Assembly (NCBI GenBank): GCA_936920625.1 | Contig: CAKZHC010000041.1 | Location: forward strand, 1-55,236 | Length of the DNA: 55,236 nt | Source: an uncultured Enterobacteriaceae bacterium | Lineage (GTDB): Bacteria > Pseudomonadota > Gammaproteobacteria > Enterobacterales > Enterobacteriaceae | Direction of reading: 5' to 3' | In this document: positions 17,864 to 26,827 of the stretch, piece after piece | Position numbering within the stretch: the stretch's first letter is position 1 | Layout of the letters: each line of letters opens with the position of its first letter | Position numbers and translations under genes: made by a program | The notes under the pieces: model-generated | What the model was told of the DNA's origin: nothing | The model's input: only the letters and a program-made list of their open reading frames with translations | The model's database searches: none

Positions 17864-20800
17864 ATGATTCCACAACTTCCGCAGCCGCCCGGCCTGAACC
17901 AGCCCACACTGGCGTATCTTGATGCATTGCAGCAGCAGGGTTACACCGGCGATATTGCAACCAGTTATGCACAACGGCTGGCGATGTCGACGGATAACAG
18001 CATCTATCAGCTGCTGCCCGATGCAGTCTTATTCCCGCGAACCACGGCGGATGTTGCACTCATTTGCCGGCTGGCGGGCGAGAGCAGTTTCAGCTCACTG
18101 GTTTTTACGCCACGTGGTGGTGGCACGGGGACTAATGGTCAGGCCCTGAATCAGGGCATTGTGGTCGATATGTCCAGACACATGAACCAGATTCTGGAAA
18201 TTAATCTGCATCAGGGGTGGGTAAGGGTTGAGGCGGGAGTAGTAAAAGACCAGCTTAATGCTGCCCTCAGGCCTCATGGCTACTTCTTTTCACCCGAGCT
18301 GTCAACCAGCAATCGTGCAACGCTGGGTGGCATGATTAATACTGATGCTTCCGGTCAGGGGTCGTTAGTCTATGGTAAAACGTCTGACCATGTTCTTGCC
18401 CTGCGTGCCGTGTTGCTGGGTGGTGACATCATTGACACTATGCCAGTGCCCCTTGCGGTGGCAGAAGAGCGGGCTACGGAGGCGACAGCCGAAGGGCGCA
18501 TCTATAAAACAGTACTGGAACGCTGTTTTTTGCAAAGAGCGTTAATTCTCGAGAAATTTCCCCGCCTGAATCGTTTTCTGACAGGGTATGATCTGCGGCA
18601 TGTGGTCAGCGATGATTTACAGCAGATTGATTTAAGCCGTATTCTCTGTGGCTCTGAAGGTACTCTGGCGTTTATTACTGAAGCCCGGCTTAACATAACC
18701 CCGCTGCCTGAGGTACGCTGCCTCGTTAACATCAGTTATGATTCCTTCGATTCAGCATTGCGCAACGCTCCCATGCTGCTGGAAGCCAGTGCACTCTCAG
18801 TCGAGACAATCGACTCTGCTGTGCTGAAGCTGGCTCAGGAAGATATCGTCTGGCACTCTGTAAAATCCTGGATTAGCAATGTTGCTGTAAAGAACCTGAT
18901 GGGGCTGAATATTGTCGAATTTGCCGGTAATGACAGTGAGAAAATCAACGCGCAGGTAACAGCATTATGCCAGCGTCTTGAGACGTTAATAAAAGCGAAA
19001 CAGAGCGGCGTTACTGGTTACACGGTGTGTCGCGATGCGCAGGGTATTGAGTGTGTCTTCGCCATGCGTAAAAAAGCGGTGGGCCTGCTTGGCAATAGCC
19101 CCGGAGACGCCAAACCAATACCGTTCGTGGAAGATACCTGTGTGCCGCCGGAACATCTGGCCGACTATATTGCTGAATTCCGCGCGCTTCTGGACGGTCA
19201 CGGCCTCAGTTATGGCATGTTTGGTCATGTGGACGCGGGTGTTTTACATGTTCGTCCGGCACTGGATATGTGCAACCCCACCCAGGAAAAGTTGATACGA
19301 GAACTCTCAGACCAGATAGTGGCGCTTACTATGCGTTATGGGGGGCTGTTATGGGGAGAGCATGGGAAAGGTTTCCGTGCAGCTTACAGCCCTGATTTTT
19401 TTGGTGAAGTTCTCTACCATGAATTAAGGCTTATTAAAGCGGCTTTTGATCCCGATAACCGGCTCAATCCGGGCAAAATATGTGCGCCAGCGGATATTGA
19501 TGCGCCTGTTAAATCGGTTGACAATGATATTCGTGGCAGCCGCGATCGTCAGATCCCGGTAACGGTGCGTAATGACTGGCGCGGTGCTATGACATGCAAT
19601 GGTAACGGACTCTGCTTTAATTTTGACCTGAATAGCCTGATGTGCCCGTCGATGAAGATCAGCCGCGACCGGGTGCACTCTCCCAAAGGCCGGGCAACGC
19701 TGATCCGGGAGTGGCTGCGTCTTCTGGCGGAAAGTGGTACAAATCTAGCGGTGCTGGAAAAACAGCTGACACTACAATATGGTACGCCGGGTGCGCTGAT
19801 TGCCCGCTGGCGCAATAGCTGGCAGGCCAGACGTGGTGCATATGACTTTTCTCATGAAGTGAAAGAGGCCATGGCAGGTTGTCTGGCGTGTAAAGCCTGC
19901 TCCACACAGTGCCCTGTTAAAATTGATGTGCCGGAATTTCGCACCCGTTTTTTGCAGCTCTACTATTCCCGCTACCTGCGTCCTGCCAGTGATCATCTGA
20001 TAGCCAGCATTGAGCACATTGCACCTCTGCTGGCCTGGATGCCGAAAATAGTCAACCGTTTTCTGCGTTACGGCTGGTTATCCGGGTTGCTGCGTCATCA
20101 GTTCGGTGTAGTTGATCTGCCGCAGCTATCAGTGCCAACTCTGCAACAGAAGCTGGCCAGCCAGCCTGAAATCATGATGACGCTGGAACAACTGGAAGCA
20201 CTCAGTCCGGCTGCGCGCCAGAAGAGGGTGTTGATAGTACAGGACCCCTTTACCAGCTACTTTGAGGCACGATTAATTGCAGATTTAGTACTGGTGATAA
20301 AAAAGCTGGGGTATATGCCAGTGGTGCTGCCTTATTCGCCTAACGGTAAGGCTCAGCACATTAAAGGTTTTGTGCGCCGTTTTGCCAGGACGGCGGGAAG
20401 AACGGCTGATTTTCTTAATCGGGTAGCCCGGCTGGGCATTCCGCTGGTGGGTGTCGATGCTGCGCTGGTGCTCTGCTATCGTGATGAATATCGTCAGGTG
20501 CTGGGTGATAATCGAGGGACCTTTCACGTCCAGCTGCTGCATGAGTGGCTGAGTGAAGTACTGGTCCGGCGGGAAGAGGTCCGGCAATCCAGTGAGGCAT
20601 GGTATCTGTTTGGCCATTGCAGCGAAGTGGCGGCACTGCCAGCAATGTTACAGCAGTGGCAGCAGATTTTTAACCATTTCGGTGCCCGTCTGGAAACCGT
20701 CAATGTGGGCTGTTGCGGAATGGCGGGAACTTACGGGCATGAGACGCAACATTATCACAACTCAGTGGGTATATTTACGCAGTCGTGGCAACCTGCACTG

Positions 20801-20920
20801 CAAAAGTTGCCGCGCGAGCGTTGCCTTGCTACGGGTTACTCTTGCCGGGCCCAGGTCGGACGCCTCGAGGGCAGTGGGATAAGGCATCCGCTCCAGGCGC
20901 TGCTGGAACTGATTCCCTGA
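17864..20920 (+). CDS. ydiJ: FAD/4Fe-4S D-2-hydroxyglutarate dehydrogenase family protein
   Basis: 1018 aa from the ATG at 17864, the same length as E. coli YdiJ, beginning MIPQLPQPPG like E. coli MIPQISQAPG. A start at 17831 would add 11 residues; neither has a clear ribosome site. Domains: FAD-binding PCMH fold (about 40-270, with TPRGGGTGTNGQALN), FAD-oxidase C-terminal domain (to about 560), a cysteine-rich CNGNGLCFNFD region, a 4Fe-4S motif CLACKACSTQCP near 675, and a C-terminal CCG-type segment ending with GCCGMAGTYGHE near 948. In E. coli YdiJ oxidises D-2-hydroxyglutarate. The protein looks complete. Confidence 0.95.
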   Translation: MIPQLPQPPGLNQPTLAYLDALQQQGYTGDIATSYAQRLAMSTDNSIYQLLPDAVLFPRTTADVALICRLAGESSFSSLVFTPRGGGTGTNGQALNQGIVVDMSRHMNQILEINLHQGWVRVEAGVVKDQLNAALRPHGYFFSPELSTSNRATLGGMINTDASGQGSLVYGKTSDHVLALRAVLLGGDIIDTMPVPLAVAEERATEATAEGRIYKTVLERCFLQRALILEKFPRLNRFLTGYDLRHVVSDDLQQIDLSRILCGSEGTLAFITEARLNITPLPEVRCLVNISYDSFDSALRNAPMLLEASALSVETIDSAVLKLAQEDIVWHSVKSWISNVAVKNLMGLNIVEFAGNDSEKINAQVTALCQRLETLIKAKQSGVTGYTVCRDAQGIECVFAMRKKAVGLLGNSPGDAKPIPFVEDTCVPPEHLADYIAEFRALLDGHGLSYGMFGHVDAGVLHVRPALDMCNPTQEKLIRELSDQIVALTMRYGGLLWGEHGKGFRAAYSPDFFGEVLYHELRLIKAAFDPDNRLNPGKICAPADIDAPVKSVDNDIRGSRDRQIPVTVRNDWRGAMTCNGNGLCFNFDLNSLMCPSMKISRDRVHSPKGRATLIREWLRLLAESGTNLAVLEKQLTLQYGTPGALIARWRNSWQARRGAYDFSHEVKEAMAGCLACKACSTQCPVKIDVPEFRTRFLQLYYSRYLRPASDHLIASIEHIAPLLAWMPKIVNRFLRYGWLSGLLRHQFGVVDLPQLSVPTLQQKLASQPEIMMTLEQLEALSPAARQKRVLIVQDPFTSYFEARLIADLVLVIKKLGYMPVVLPYSPNGKAQHIKGFVRRFARTAGRTADFLNRVARLGIPLVGVDAALVLCYRDEYRQVLGDNRGTFHVQLLHEWLSEVLVRREEVRQSSEAWYLFGHCSEVAALPAMLQQWQQIFNHFGARLETVNVGCCGMAGTYGHETQHYHNSVGIFTQSWQPALQKLPRERCLATGYSCRAQVGRLEGSGIRHPLQALLELIP

Positions 20921-22499
20921 TATACTAAAAATGCCTGCATATAGTCAGAGTATCAGGCGGGGCGACTATTTTCGGGCACTGTTGCAAACTCATCTCAGAG
21001 CGCACAGCGTTAAATTCACCGGAAGATGGTAGCGAGTTCGGCATTTATTTGATTTGGATGATAGAAGAATTTTAAATAAAAATCACTAATAGAGTTAGTG
21101 TTTAATCTTCTGAATAATTGTATAAATACATAATATAGGTCACCGATAGATTGGTTAATTAGTATCTTAGCTTGCTATTTTATCATTAACTTATTTAAAA
21201 ATTATACTTGATAATAATTTGTCCTAAACTGGCATCCTAAAGTAAGGAATAATCTTTAAAACAATTAAATTATCTGCAATGCATCCGATAAAATCCCTGA
21301 TTCTAATCAATAAGATAACCCATATAAATATCAAAAAATCCTTTTCAAAATTCTTGTTACTGATATTATTGTTCATCTTGCTATATTGTTATAATATTAT
21401 CTTTCTTATGGTCCTTTTGTCAGAAATATCAGTAATTAATTTATTTGAATGCAATAAAATATAATTGTTAGTGTTATAATTATAACTTGTTACCAGCATT
21501 ATTAGTATGTAAAGATTGCTCATCATTAGCAGATAATCCATTTGGACGAAATATCCCTTCACTGGCTAACGAATTCAAGTTGATGCATAAATCATCGTGA
21601 GGCAGTCGCTGGATATAGTACAACTTAACATTAGATTTAGGATTAGACTGGGTATTGATATTAACGTGATAATCTGAGTTACCTGCACACACTATTAAAT
21701 TGTGATGAGTTCTTGAGTGCCTGATACTATCTTACAAACCTTCAAATACCGTGCCTGTTAAACATGGATAGTTCTTTAACATAAGAAGCACACTTTTATA
21801 TTTTATTGAGCCATTTTATCAGAAACATTCTACATACTTTCACTGACGATAACTAATTATAGCTGAATGAATAGTTAAACAATTACTGAATGACCCTATA
21901 TATAATATTTTTTGCTTCCTCAAGGGTTCTGAATTCACTCTAATATATTAATACTATTTTTATAGTATTAATATATTCTTGGTAACAGCATCACTTGGCA
22001 ATTTGGTTTGCGACACATACTCAGTGCCTTATTTTCGATATAAACGGTTATTGCAAGCTTGTACGCGATCTCACAGTACTTCATCAGACAGAGAGGAACC
22101 CCGGCGTTATTGATAACTGCTGCAAATTCATTATCAGCAGATTTACAGGCTTTTGGAACCAGCCCGTTATCCTTTGTATTGCTTCATTAAGACCGCCAGC
22201 TTTAAAAGCAACATGCGCAATCATCCTAAACATGTTGATAACATTATTTTTTCACAAACTGTATAAAAACAATTAACTGAAATGTGCTGAGTTAACTATA
22301 ATTATATGTTATATCAGGAAGATGGTTGACTAATTTCCTGCTGTCATTGTACTTATTCTGTGATGAGAAAACTTAAATTCAGGTTAGTTGTGCCAGTGTG
22401 AGATAGTTTCACAGAATAGAATGGTTTCTGAGGGGTGAATGACCGACATCAGCGCATCACTTCAGCATTAACAGCATCAACATATGATGAGGTTATCTT
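20921..22499. other. 1.6-kb AT-rich gene-poor region between ydiJ and sufA
   Basis: In E. coli menI and ydiH lie in this position; neither is recognisable here. Short frames at 21279-21464 (+), 21480-21692 (-) and 21995-22276 (+) lack ribosome sites and family resemblance. The composition is clearly more AT-rich than the flanking genes. A perfect palindrome occupies 21942-21977. Probably decayed sequence. Confidence 0.6.
21942..21977. repeat. Perfect 16-bp inverted repeat with TTTT loop
   Basis: AATATATTAATACTAT (21942-21957) is followed by TTTT and then its exact complement ATAGTATTAATATATT (21962-21977). The stem is all A/T except one C-G pair. It could extrude as a cruciform or form an AT-rich RNA hairpin. 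No gene on either side explains it. Confidence 0.85.
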
Positions 22500-22877
22500 A
22501 TGCATTCTGGCGATCCTGTCATCTTTTCCCCGGATAATTTTAACTGGAAAGGACTTACGCTTACAGCGTCAGCGGCGCATCATATAGTGACGCTGATGGC
22601 AAAAGATCCACATATCAAAGGAATCCGACTTGGCGTGAAACAATCTGGCTGTGCAGGGTTAGGCTATACCCTGGCGCTGGTAACCGAACCAGACAGCAAT
22701 GATTTACTCTATACTCAGGATGGAGCACGACTTTACGTGCCGGTAAAAGCGATGCCATTTATTGACGGTACTGAGGTGGATTATGTCCATGTCGGGCTCA
22801 GTCAGATTTTTAAATTCAATAATCCCAAAGCTGACCGGGCCTGTGGTTGCGGTGAGAGCTTTGGTATTGACGATTAG
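22500..22877 (+). CDS. sufA: A-type Fe-S carrier SufA, without its operon partners
   Basis: 125 aa, against 122 in E. coli. The three cluster-binding cysteines of the family are present: one in GVKQSGCAGLGY (about residue 50) and two in the C-terminal CGCGESFG. SufA carries Fe-S clusters from the SufBCD scaffold to target proteins. Here sufBCDSE, which follows sufA in E. coli, is entirely missing and ldtE starts 100 bases after the stop. The gene may serve as a carrier for the housekeeping Isc system, if present, or be on its way to loss. Confidence 0.95.
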   Translation: MHSGDPVIFSPDNFNWKGLTLTASAAHHIVTLMAKDPHIKGIRLGVKQSGCAGLGYTLALVTEPDSNDLLYTQDGARLYVPVKAMPFIDGTEVDYVHVGLSQIFKFNNPKADRACGCGESFGIDD

Positions 22878-22976
22878 GTTTGCAGAATTTATGGCGCAGA
22901 TGCGAAAGGGTTTAGCAGTGGTCTCCTTAAACACATACCAGTCAACACTGTGTCATGTTATTGCCAGAGTAGTGCA

Positions 22977-23708
22977 ATGAAACTATGGATAACCCGGCGT
23001 CGTGGTAACGTTTTCTATCCTGGTATGGAGAGAGGGTGGTATGAATCAGTTTTTCGCCACCTGATGTGTATGACTATTTTTATGCTAATAGTCTGCTGTC
23101 AAAAGGTAAGTGCTATGGAGTATCTGCTGGCACCCGATAACAGCCGTCTGATTGGAGAGAATCGTGCTATCCGGGTACCGGATGATAGAAAGCCGCTGGA
23201 GAGTATCGCGGCTTATCATAAGGTGGGTCTGCTCGGATTGCTGGAAGCTAATCCCGGGACCGATCCATGGTTACCCGAATCTGGAAGGGAACTGATCATC
23301 CCAAAGCAAATGTTGCTGCCCGATACCAGGCGTGAAGGTATTGTAATTAATCTGTCCGAGTTGCGTCTTTATTACTACCCGAAGAAAAAAGCAAGCGTCA
23401 TTGTGTATCCTGTTGGCATTGGGCAGCTGGGAGCCATTACGCCGAATATGGTGACTACCATCAGCCAGAAAGTGGTTAATCCCGGCTGGACCCCCACAGC
23501 CAAGATCCGTAAGCGTTATGCCGCTGAGGGTATTACTCTGCCGGCAACAGTGCCTCCCGGACCAGATAATCCGATGGGGCTGTATGCGCTCAGGCTGGCA
23601 TATGGTCAGGGTCACTATCTGATTCATGGTACTAATGCTGATTTTGGAATAGGAAGTGGCAGGGGACAGGGCAGTTTAGCTAATAATAAATTGAAGAGAT
23701 GTGCTTAA
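22977..23708 (+). pseudogene. ldtE: Truncated L,D-transpeptidase LdtE (YnhG), catalytic motif lost
   Basis: About 243 aa from the ATG at 22977, where E. coli has 334. The N terminus has a membrane or signal segment (MCMTIFMLIVCC). The YkuD fold is recognisable through IVINLSELRLYYYPKKK, NPGWTPTAKIR, PPGPDNPMGLYALRLA and YLIHGTNADFGIG. The family then has an S(H/Q)GC(V/I)R motif with the nucleophilic cysteine. Here the frame reads GQGSLANN: Ser stands where Cys is expected, a few residues are disordered and translation stops, losing about 90 residues. It cannot be an active peptidoglycan 3-3 cross-linker. The neighbouring lpp gene of E. coli is also absent. Confidence 0.85.
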
Positions 23709-23730
23709 AGCAGGCGGTGTTTGAATTGTT

Positions 23731-23777
23731 ATACCCTCAGGGGCAATTAGCACGGGCTAATGTGAACAAAAGGGTAT
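23731..23777. terminator. Nested hairpin between ldtE remnant and yciB
   Basis: ATACCCT (23731-23737) pairs with AGGGTAT (23771-23777), and inside it ATTAGC (23746-23751) pairs with GCTAAT (23756-23761) around ACGG. It lies between two convergent genes, so a bidirectional transcript-end role is likely. There is no strong T-run. Confidence 0.5.
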
Positions 23778-23799
23778 GTCTGTTGGCTATTTGTTGTCT

Positions 23800-24336
23800 T
23801 TATTCGTCATCCTGGGGTATATGCCGGTAGATGTATATGCCGCTAAGTAATGCAAAGATCAATGTTACACCAGTGAGACCAAATACTTTGAAATTGACCC
23901 ATATCTCCAAGGAGAAACAGAAAGCGACATAAATGTTTGCCAGCGCGCAGATGATGAAGAAAAGTGCCCAGGTGATGTTTAATCGTTTCCAGATGCTGTC
24001 AGGTAATTTCAGCTCTCCACCTAACATGGCTTTAATCGGAAGTTTGCCCAGAACAAACTGGCTAAACAGTAACGCAGCAGAAAACAGAGTATAAAGAATG
24101 GTTACCTTCCATTTAAGGAACTGATCATTATGAAAGATGATAGTTAGCAGACCAAAGGTGACAACGAGTGTAAACGTGACGAGTGTCATTTTTTCAATTT
24201 TACGATACAAGACCCATTGCAGGGCCAGTACAATGGTTGTTGCTGCAATGAGCATTCCGGTGGCAACGAAAATGTCATAAAATTTATAAAAGATGAAAAA
24301 CACAATTAGGGGTAGAAAATCAAGTAACTGCTTCAT
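23800..24336 (-). CDS. yciB: Inner-membrane septation protein YciB
   Basis: 178 aa, against 179 in E. coli, starting MKQLLDFLPLIVFFIFYKFYDIF and ending ALLSGIYIYRHIPQDDE as in the family. Five hydrophobic spans are visible. YciB is an inner-membrane protein linked to cell-envelope synthesis and division. yciC lies immediately upstream on the same strand, as in E. coli; yciA, which follows in E. coli, is missing because the map changes at this point. Confidence 0.95.
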   Translation of the reverse strand: MKQLLDFLPLIVFFIFYKFYDIFVATGMLIAATTIVLALQWVLYRKIEKMTLVTFTLVVTFGLLTIIFHNDQFLKWKVTILYTLFSAALLFSQFVLGKLPIKAMLGGELKLPDSIWKRLNITWALFFIICALANIYVAFCFSLEIWVNFKVFGLTGVTLIFALLSGIYIYRHIPQDDE

Positions 24337-24404
24337 AAGATTCCGGCTAAGGTGTGATAAACAGGTTGTTAATAATACTTCACCACTAGTGCGCGCCCGA
24401 TAGA

Positions 24405-25133
24405 TTAACGTGCAAGCATATAAAGTCTGTAAAGATAAATGATTAACAGCGCTGATAACATATTGCCTAGAGTAATTCCTAGCATAGATGAAATGTCAGG
24501 TGTCATGAACAGAACGGAGGGGATTAACCTTGCCAGAAAATAATTGGCTGCAAACCATAATAAGACTGTCGACGCCACCAGCTGTTTGTTCTGCCAGGCG
24601 AGTGTGACACTTTGCTGCATTGAATCCAGTATCCCCTTTTTCTCTTCAAAAAAGATGATCGGTGTGAAAACGAGCAGCATGAAGAGAATTATTCCAAGCA
24701 GCAGCATAAACATACCGATGTTAACAGCTACGCTCATGATTATAATAAGCAGCAGCAGACCCGGCAGTCGGGAAACAGAAAGTCTGAGCATGTTCAGTGT
24801 GCTTATCGGTTTACCTGTGGAAGCCTGAGCTATCAACGTTAACATACTGCCGATCAGCAGGGTGTTACCAAGCAGTTTCGCAGTGCTATATGCCACTGTT
24901 TCGCCGAGTAACAAATTGCGCTGTTCACGTGTCATATGATTGAGGGTATCGTACAAAGTCTGACTGCTGCCGCTATTGATGAGCTGCGACAGTACATGGC
25001 TGTCGGGTGAGAGCACATAATTTATCAATACACAAACAAACGCTGTTAATAGTGCTATTAACAGGACAGTAACCCACTGATGGAGAAAAAAATTCCCCGC
25101 GTCACGGTATAACCTGGTGGCCGTGATAGACAT
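24405..25133 (-). CDS. yciC: UPF0259 family inner-membrane protein YciC
   Basis: 242 aa from the ATG at 25133, whose MSITATRLYRDAGNFF aligns with E. coli MSITAQSVYRDTGNFF (247 aa). The longer frame to 25169 is unsupported. About six hydrophobic spans are seen, and the family ending LLIIYLYRLYMLAR is present. Its function is not firmly known; in E. coli it affects membrane phospholipid balance together with YciB. The peptide-export island starts beyond its 5' side. Confidence 0.92.
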   Translation of the reverse strand: MSITATRLYRDAGNFFLHQWVTVLLIALLTAFVCVLINYVLSPDSHVLSQLINSGSSQTLYDTLNHMTREQRNLLLGETVAYSTAKLLGNTLLIGSMLTLIAQASTGKPISTLNMLRLSVSRLPGLLLLIIIMSVAVNIGMFMLLLGIILFMLLVFTPIIFFEEKKGILDSMQQSVTLAWQNKQLVASTVLLWFAANYFLARLIPSVLFMTPDISSMLGITLGNMLSALLIIYLYRLYMLAR

Positions 25134-25299
25134 TCGTACTCCTTTGCTAGAACAATAATACTTCTGCAATTGTACATGGTCTGGCGCCAGACTGGCACTC
25201 AGACTTACACAACTTTTTTCATAAACTATTTTAACGGGTTATCTGCTGGCTATCTGGCGGTCAGGGACCGGCTATTCAATTGTATCAGTGAGATGATAA

Positions 25300-25560
25300 T
25301 TAGCTGGCGTTCATAGCGGTATTATATTGTGTTGATAACGGGTGACAGGTCAGGTGGAATCTGTATGTAAAAGCGATAAGGGGAAAGCTTGTGACTTTTT
25401 TCCTGATGAAGACTGATGATAAGGGAGTTATCATTCTGCCTGCATTTTTGACAGTCTGGCAGACAGATGGACATGTTATCAATTTGTGCTGTTTATAATA
25501 AGAAAAGATAACTTTGCCAGAAAAGTTGATGCACAGCATAAGGACGGCGAGCTGACTCAT
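25300..25560 (-). CDS. Doubtful small ORF downstream of the first leader peptide
   Basis: An 86-aa frame from the ATG at 25560. Only the first 25 residues are hydrophobic (QLAVLMLCINFSGKVIFSYY); the rest is basic and unlike a known protein. It is on the same strand as the peptide gene ending at 25621 and close behind it, the position where a microcin immunity gene would be expected. Immunity proteins are small membrane proteins, which fits only the N terminus. The ribosome site is weak. Listed because of its position; chance is the more likely explanation. Confidence 0.2.
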   Translation of the reverse strand: MSQLAVLMLCINFSGKVIFSYYKQHKLITCPSVCQTVKNAGRMITPLSSVFIRKKVTSFPLIAFTYRFHLTCHPLSTQYNTAMNAS

Positions 25561-25620
25561 TCTCAATTGATAGCTCCGCCGCTGGGTGGTATATCTCGTT
25601 TGAACACGATAATCAGGCGT

Positions 25621-25812
25621 TTATGCAGTAACATTTGAGCGGGCAGGACCGATCAAATCCGCAATAGCTTTTGCTAACTCGAACAACTCATCCTTGGTTA
25701 CACTTTGGATATTCTGATTACATTCAAAGCGAAATTCGATATTAATATCATAATCTCTTGCCCCGGCAATCATTGCGATTTCCCGTGCTTCTAATTCATG
25801 AATTCCACTCAT
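25621..25812 (-). CDS. Secreted-peptide precursor 1 with double-glycine-type (GA) leader
   Basis: 63 aa. The first 18 residues, MSGIHELEAREIAMIAGA, have the pattern of leaders cut by C39-peptidase exporters: spaced hydrophobic residues, ELxxxE and a Gly-Ala end, as in microcin H47. The expected core is 45 residues. It begins RDYDINIEF, has one Cys (in ECNQN), and then an amphipathic helix TKDELFELAKAIADLIG. It is net acidic. A perfect AGGAGGT ribosome site lies 8 bases before the ATG. It shares leader layout, 5' region and C-terminal helix pattern with the gene at 26182-26352, so the two are paralogues. Export would be by the neighbouring CvaA/CvaB-like pair. Activity (toxin, signal or host factor) is unknown. 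Confidence 0.8.
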   Translation of the reverse strand: MSGIHELEAREIAMIAGARDYDINIEFRFECNQNIQSVTKDELFELAKAIADLIGPARSNVTA

Positions 25813-26181
25813 AAATAACTACCTCCTGTAAGAGAACAGATAATCCATGTTACTTTACCGCCTGCTGTCTGAAATAATTGTCACACAGGGTTGTTAGGCA
25901 GGTTCCTCGTGTATTGCCAAAATTATTAATCTGAATTTTACTAACGATTCTGACGTTATTACTATAATTCTTTTTGAGGAAAGAGGGCTGTATTTATTCA
26001 GTTATAGTGCGGTGGATCACGGAACATTCCCATATAAACGCATCAAAAGTTCACAAAAGATATTTCTGTGAGTAGTCAGGACGTGTGAAAAAGCGGCGGA
26101 GTACATTATTATCACCCGCCGCAGTATTAAGATTCATATGGTATGGCGTCTATTTGTGTAGTGACGCCTTAGTAAACAATT
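25813..26181. other. Spacer between the two leader-peptide genes
   Basis: About 370 bases. The first roughly 75 bases beside peptide 1 resemble the region beside peptide 2: both read on the minus strand CAGCAGG, then GGTAAA, then TCTGTT, then TACAGGAGGTA before the ATG, showing duplication of gene plus 5' region. The far end holds the terminator of peptide 2. No further open frame with a leader was found. Confidence 0.6.
26086..26122 (-). terminator. Rho-independent terminator of secreted-peptide gene 2
   Basis: On the minus strand GCGGCGG (26122-26116) and CCGCCGC (26099-26093) form a perfect 7-bp GC stem, followed by five Ts (26092-26088). It starts 60 bases after the stop codon of peptide 2, so peptides 1 and 2 are probably separate transcripts. 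A second hairpin, GGCGTC/GACGCC (26145-26168), lies between. Confidence 0.8.
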
Positions 26182-26352
26182 TTAAGAACCACCTTTAAAA
26201 TCGTTCAGTAATTTTAGTAAATCGGCCAGATCACTTACTTGCAGACCTGTAGTGGTATTGCCTATACTTACAGTAACACCCACATCAAGAAGCGATAATC
26301 CCCCAGTAACCGTTTCGGTTTCCTGGGCGTTTAATTCACGAATTGCATTCAT
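26182..26352 (-). CDS. Secreted-peptide precursor 2 with double-glycine leader
   Basis: 56 aa. The leader MNAIRELNAQETETVTGG (18 residues) is a textbook double-glycine type, and the predicted core is 38 residues. The core starts LSLLDVGVTVSIG, passes NTTTG and ends in a helix-like VSDLADLLKLLNDFKGGS; it has no Cys and a slight net negative charge. AGGAGGT lies 8 bases before the ATG. It is paralogous to the 25621-25812 gene: same leader length, ELxAxE pattern, same D-x-V/I strand then D-x-L-x-x-L-x-K helix. It is divergent from the exporter genes. I recognise no characterised microcin in the core. Confidence 0.85.
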   Translation of the reverse strand: MNAIRELNAQETETVTGGLSLLDVGVTVSIGNTTTGLQVSDLADLLKLLNDFKGGS

Positions 26353-26827
26353 AAATAATTACCTCCTGTAACTAACAGAATAATTTGGGTTATTTTTACC
26401 TGCCCTGCTGGCCAGTTACCAGTAGTACTCTACACAGGCCTTTAGCATCAGGGGCTCTAATAGCAAAAAGGCTAGTCAGAGCAGGCCCATTACTATAACC
26501 TTTTACAGCCAATAGTAGCTATTTTTTCCTGATTATATAGTGGTATGTCACATAACCATGAAATTAATCTGCAACATTTTTTTGTAACAGAGCAGATTAT
26601 AAATTTATTTTTTCCTTTTATTTTACGTTAGTTGCATCGGTCATTATATGGGCCTTTTGATATCATCAGTCACACTGCAAATTAGTCGGTTACCGATATA
26701 TTGAGCATAGTTTATTATATTCAACAACATTTTATGCTATTTTTTACTTCTGGTACTGGATAAGTAAAGCGTTAACGGTTACGGTAATAATATTAATTTA
26801 TTGTACTGTCAGGCCGTAATTATCGTT
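26353..26827. other. Divergent control region between peptide 2 and the exporter genes
   Basis: About 475 AT-rich bases without a gene. It should hold the promoter of peptide 2 (leftwards) and of the exporter operon (rightwards). No confident -35/-10 pair or operator was identified by eye. Confidence 0.5.

Noticed and set aside
21279..21464. 61-aa hydrophobic frame in the ydiJ-sufA spacer
   Set aside because: Hydrophobicity follows from the AT-rich base composition; no ribosome site.
21480..21692. 70-aa minus-strand frame
   Set aside because: GTG start without a ribosome site and no recognised motif, though its translation is not low-complexity; kept only as a note.
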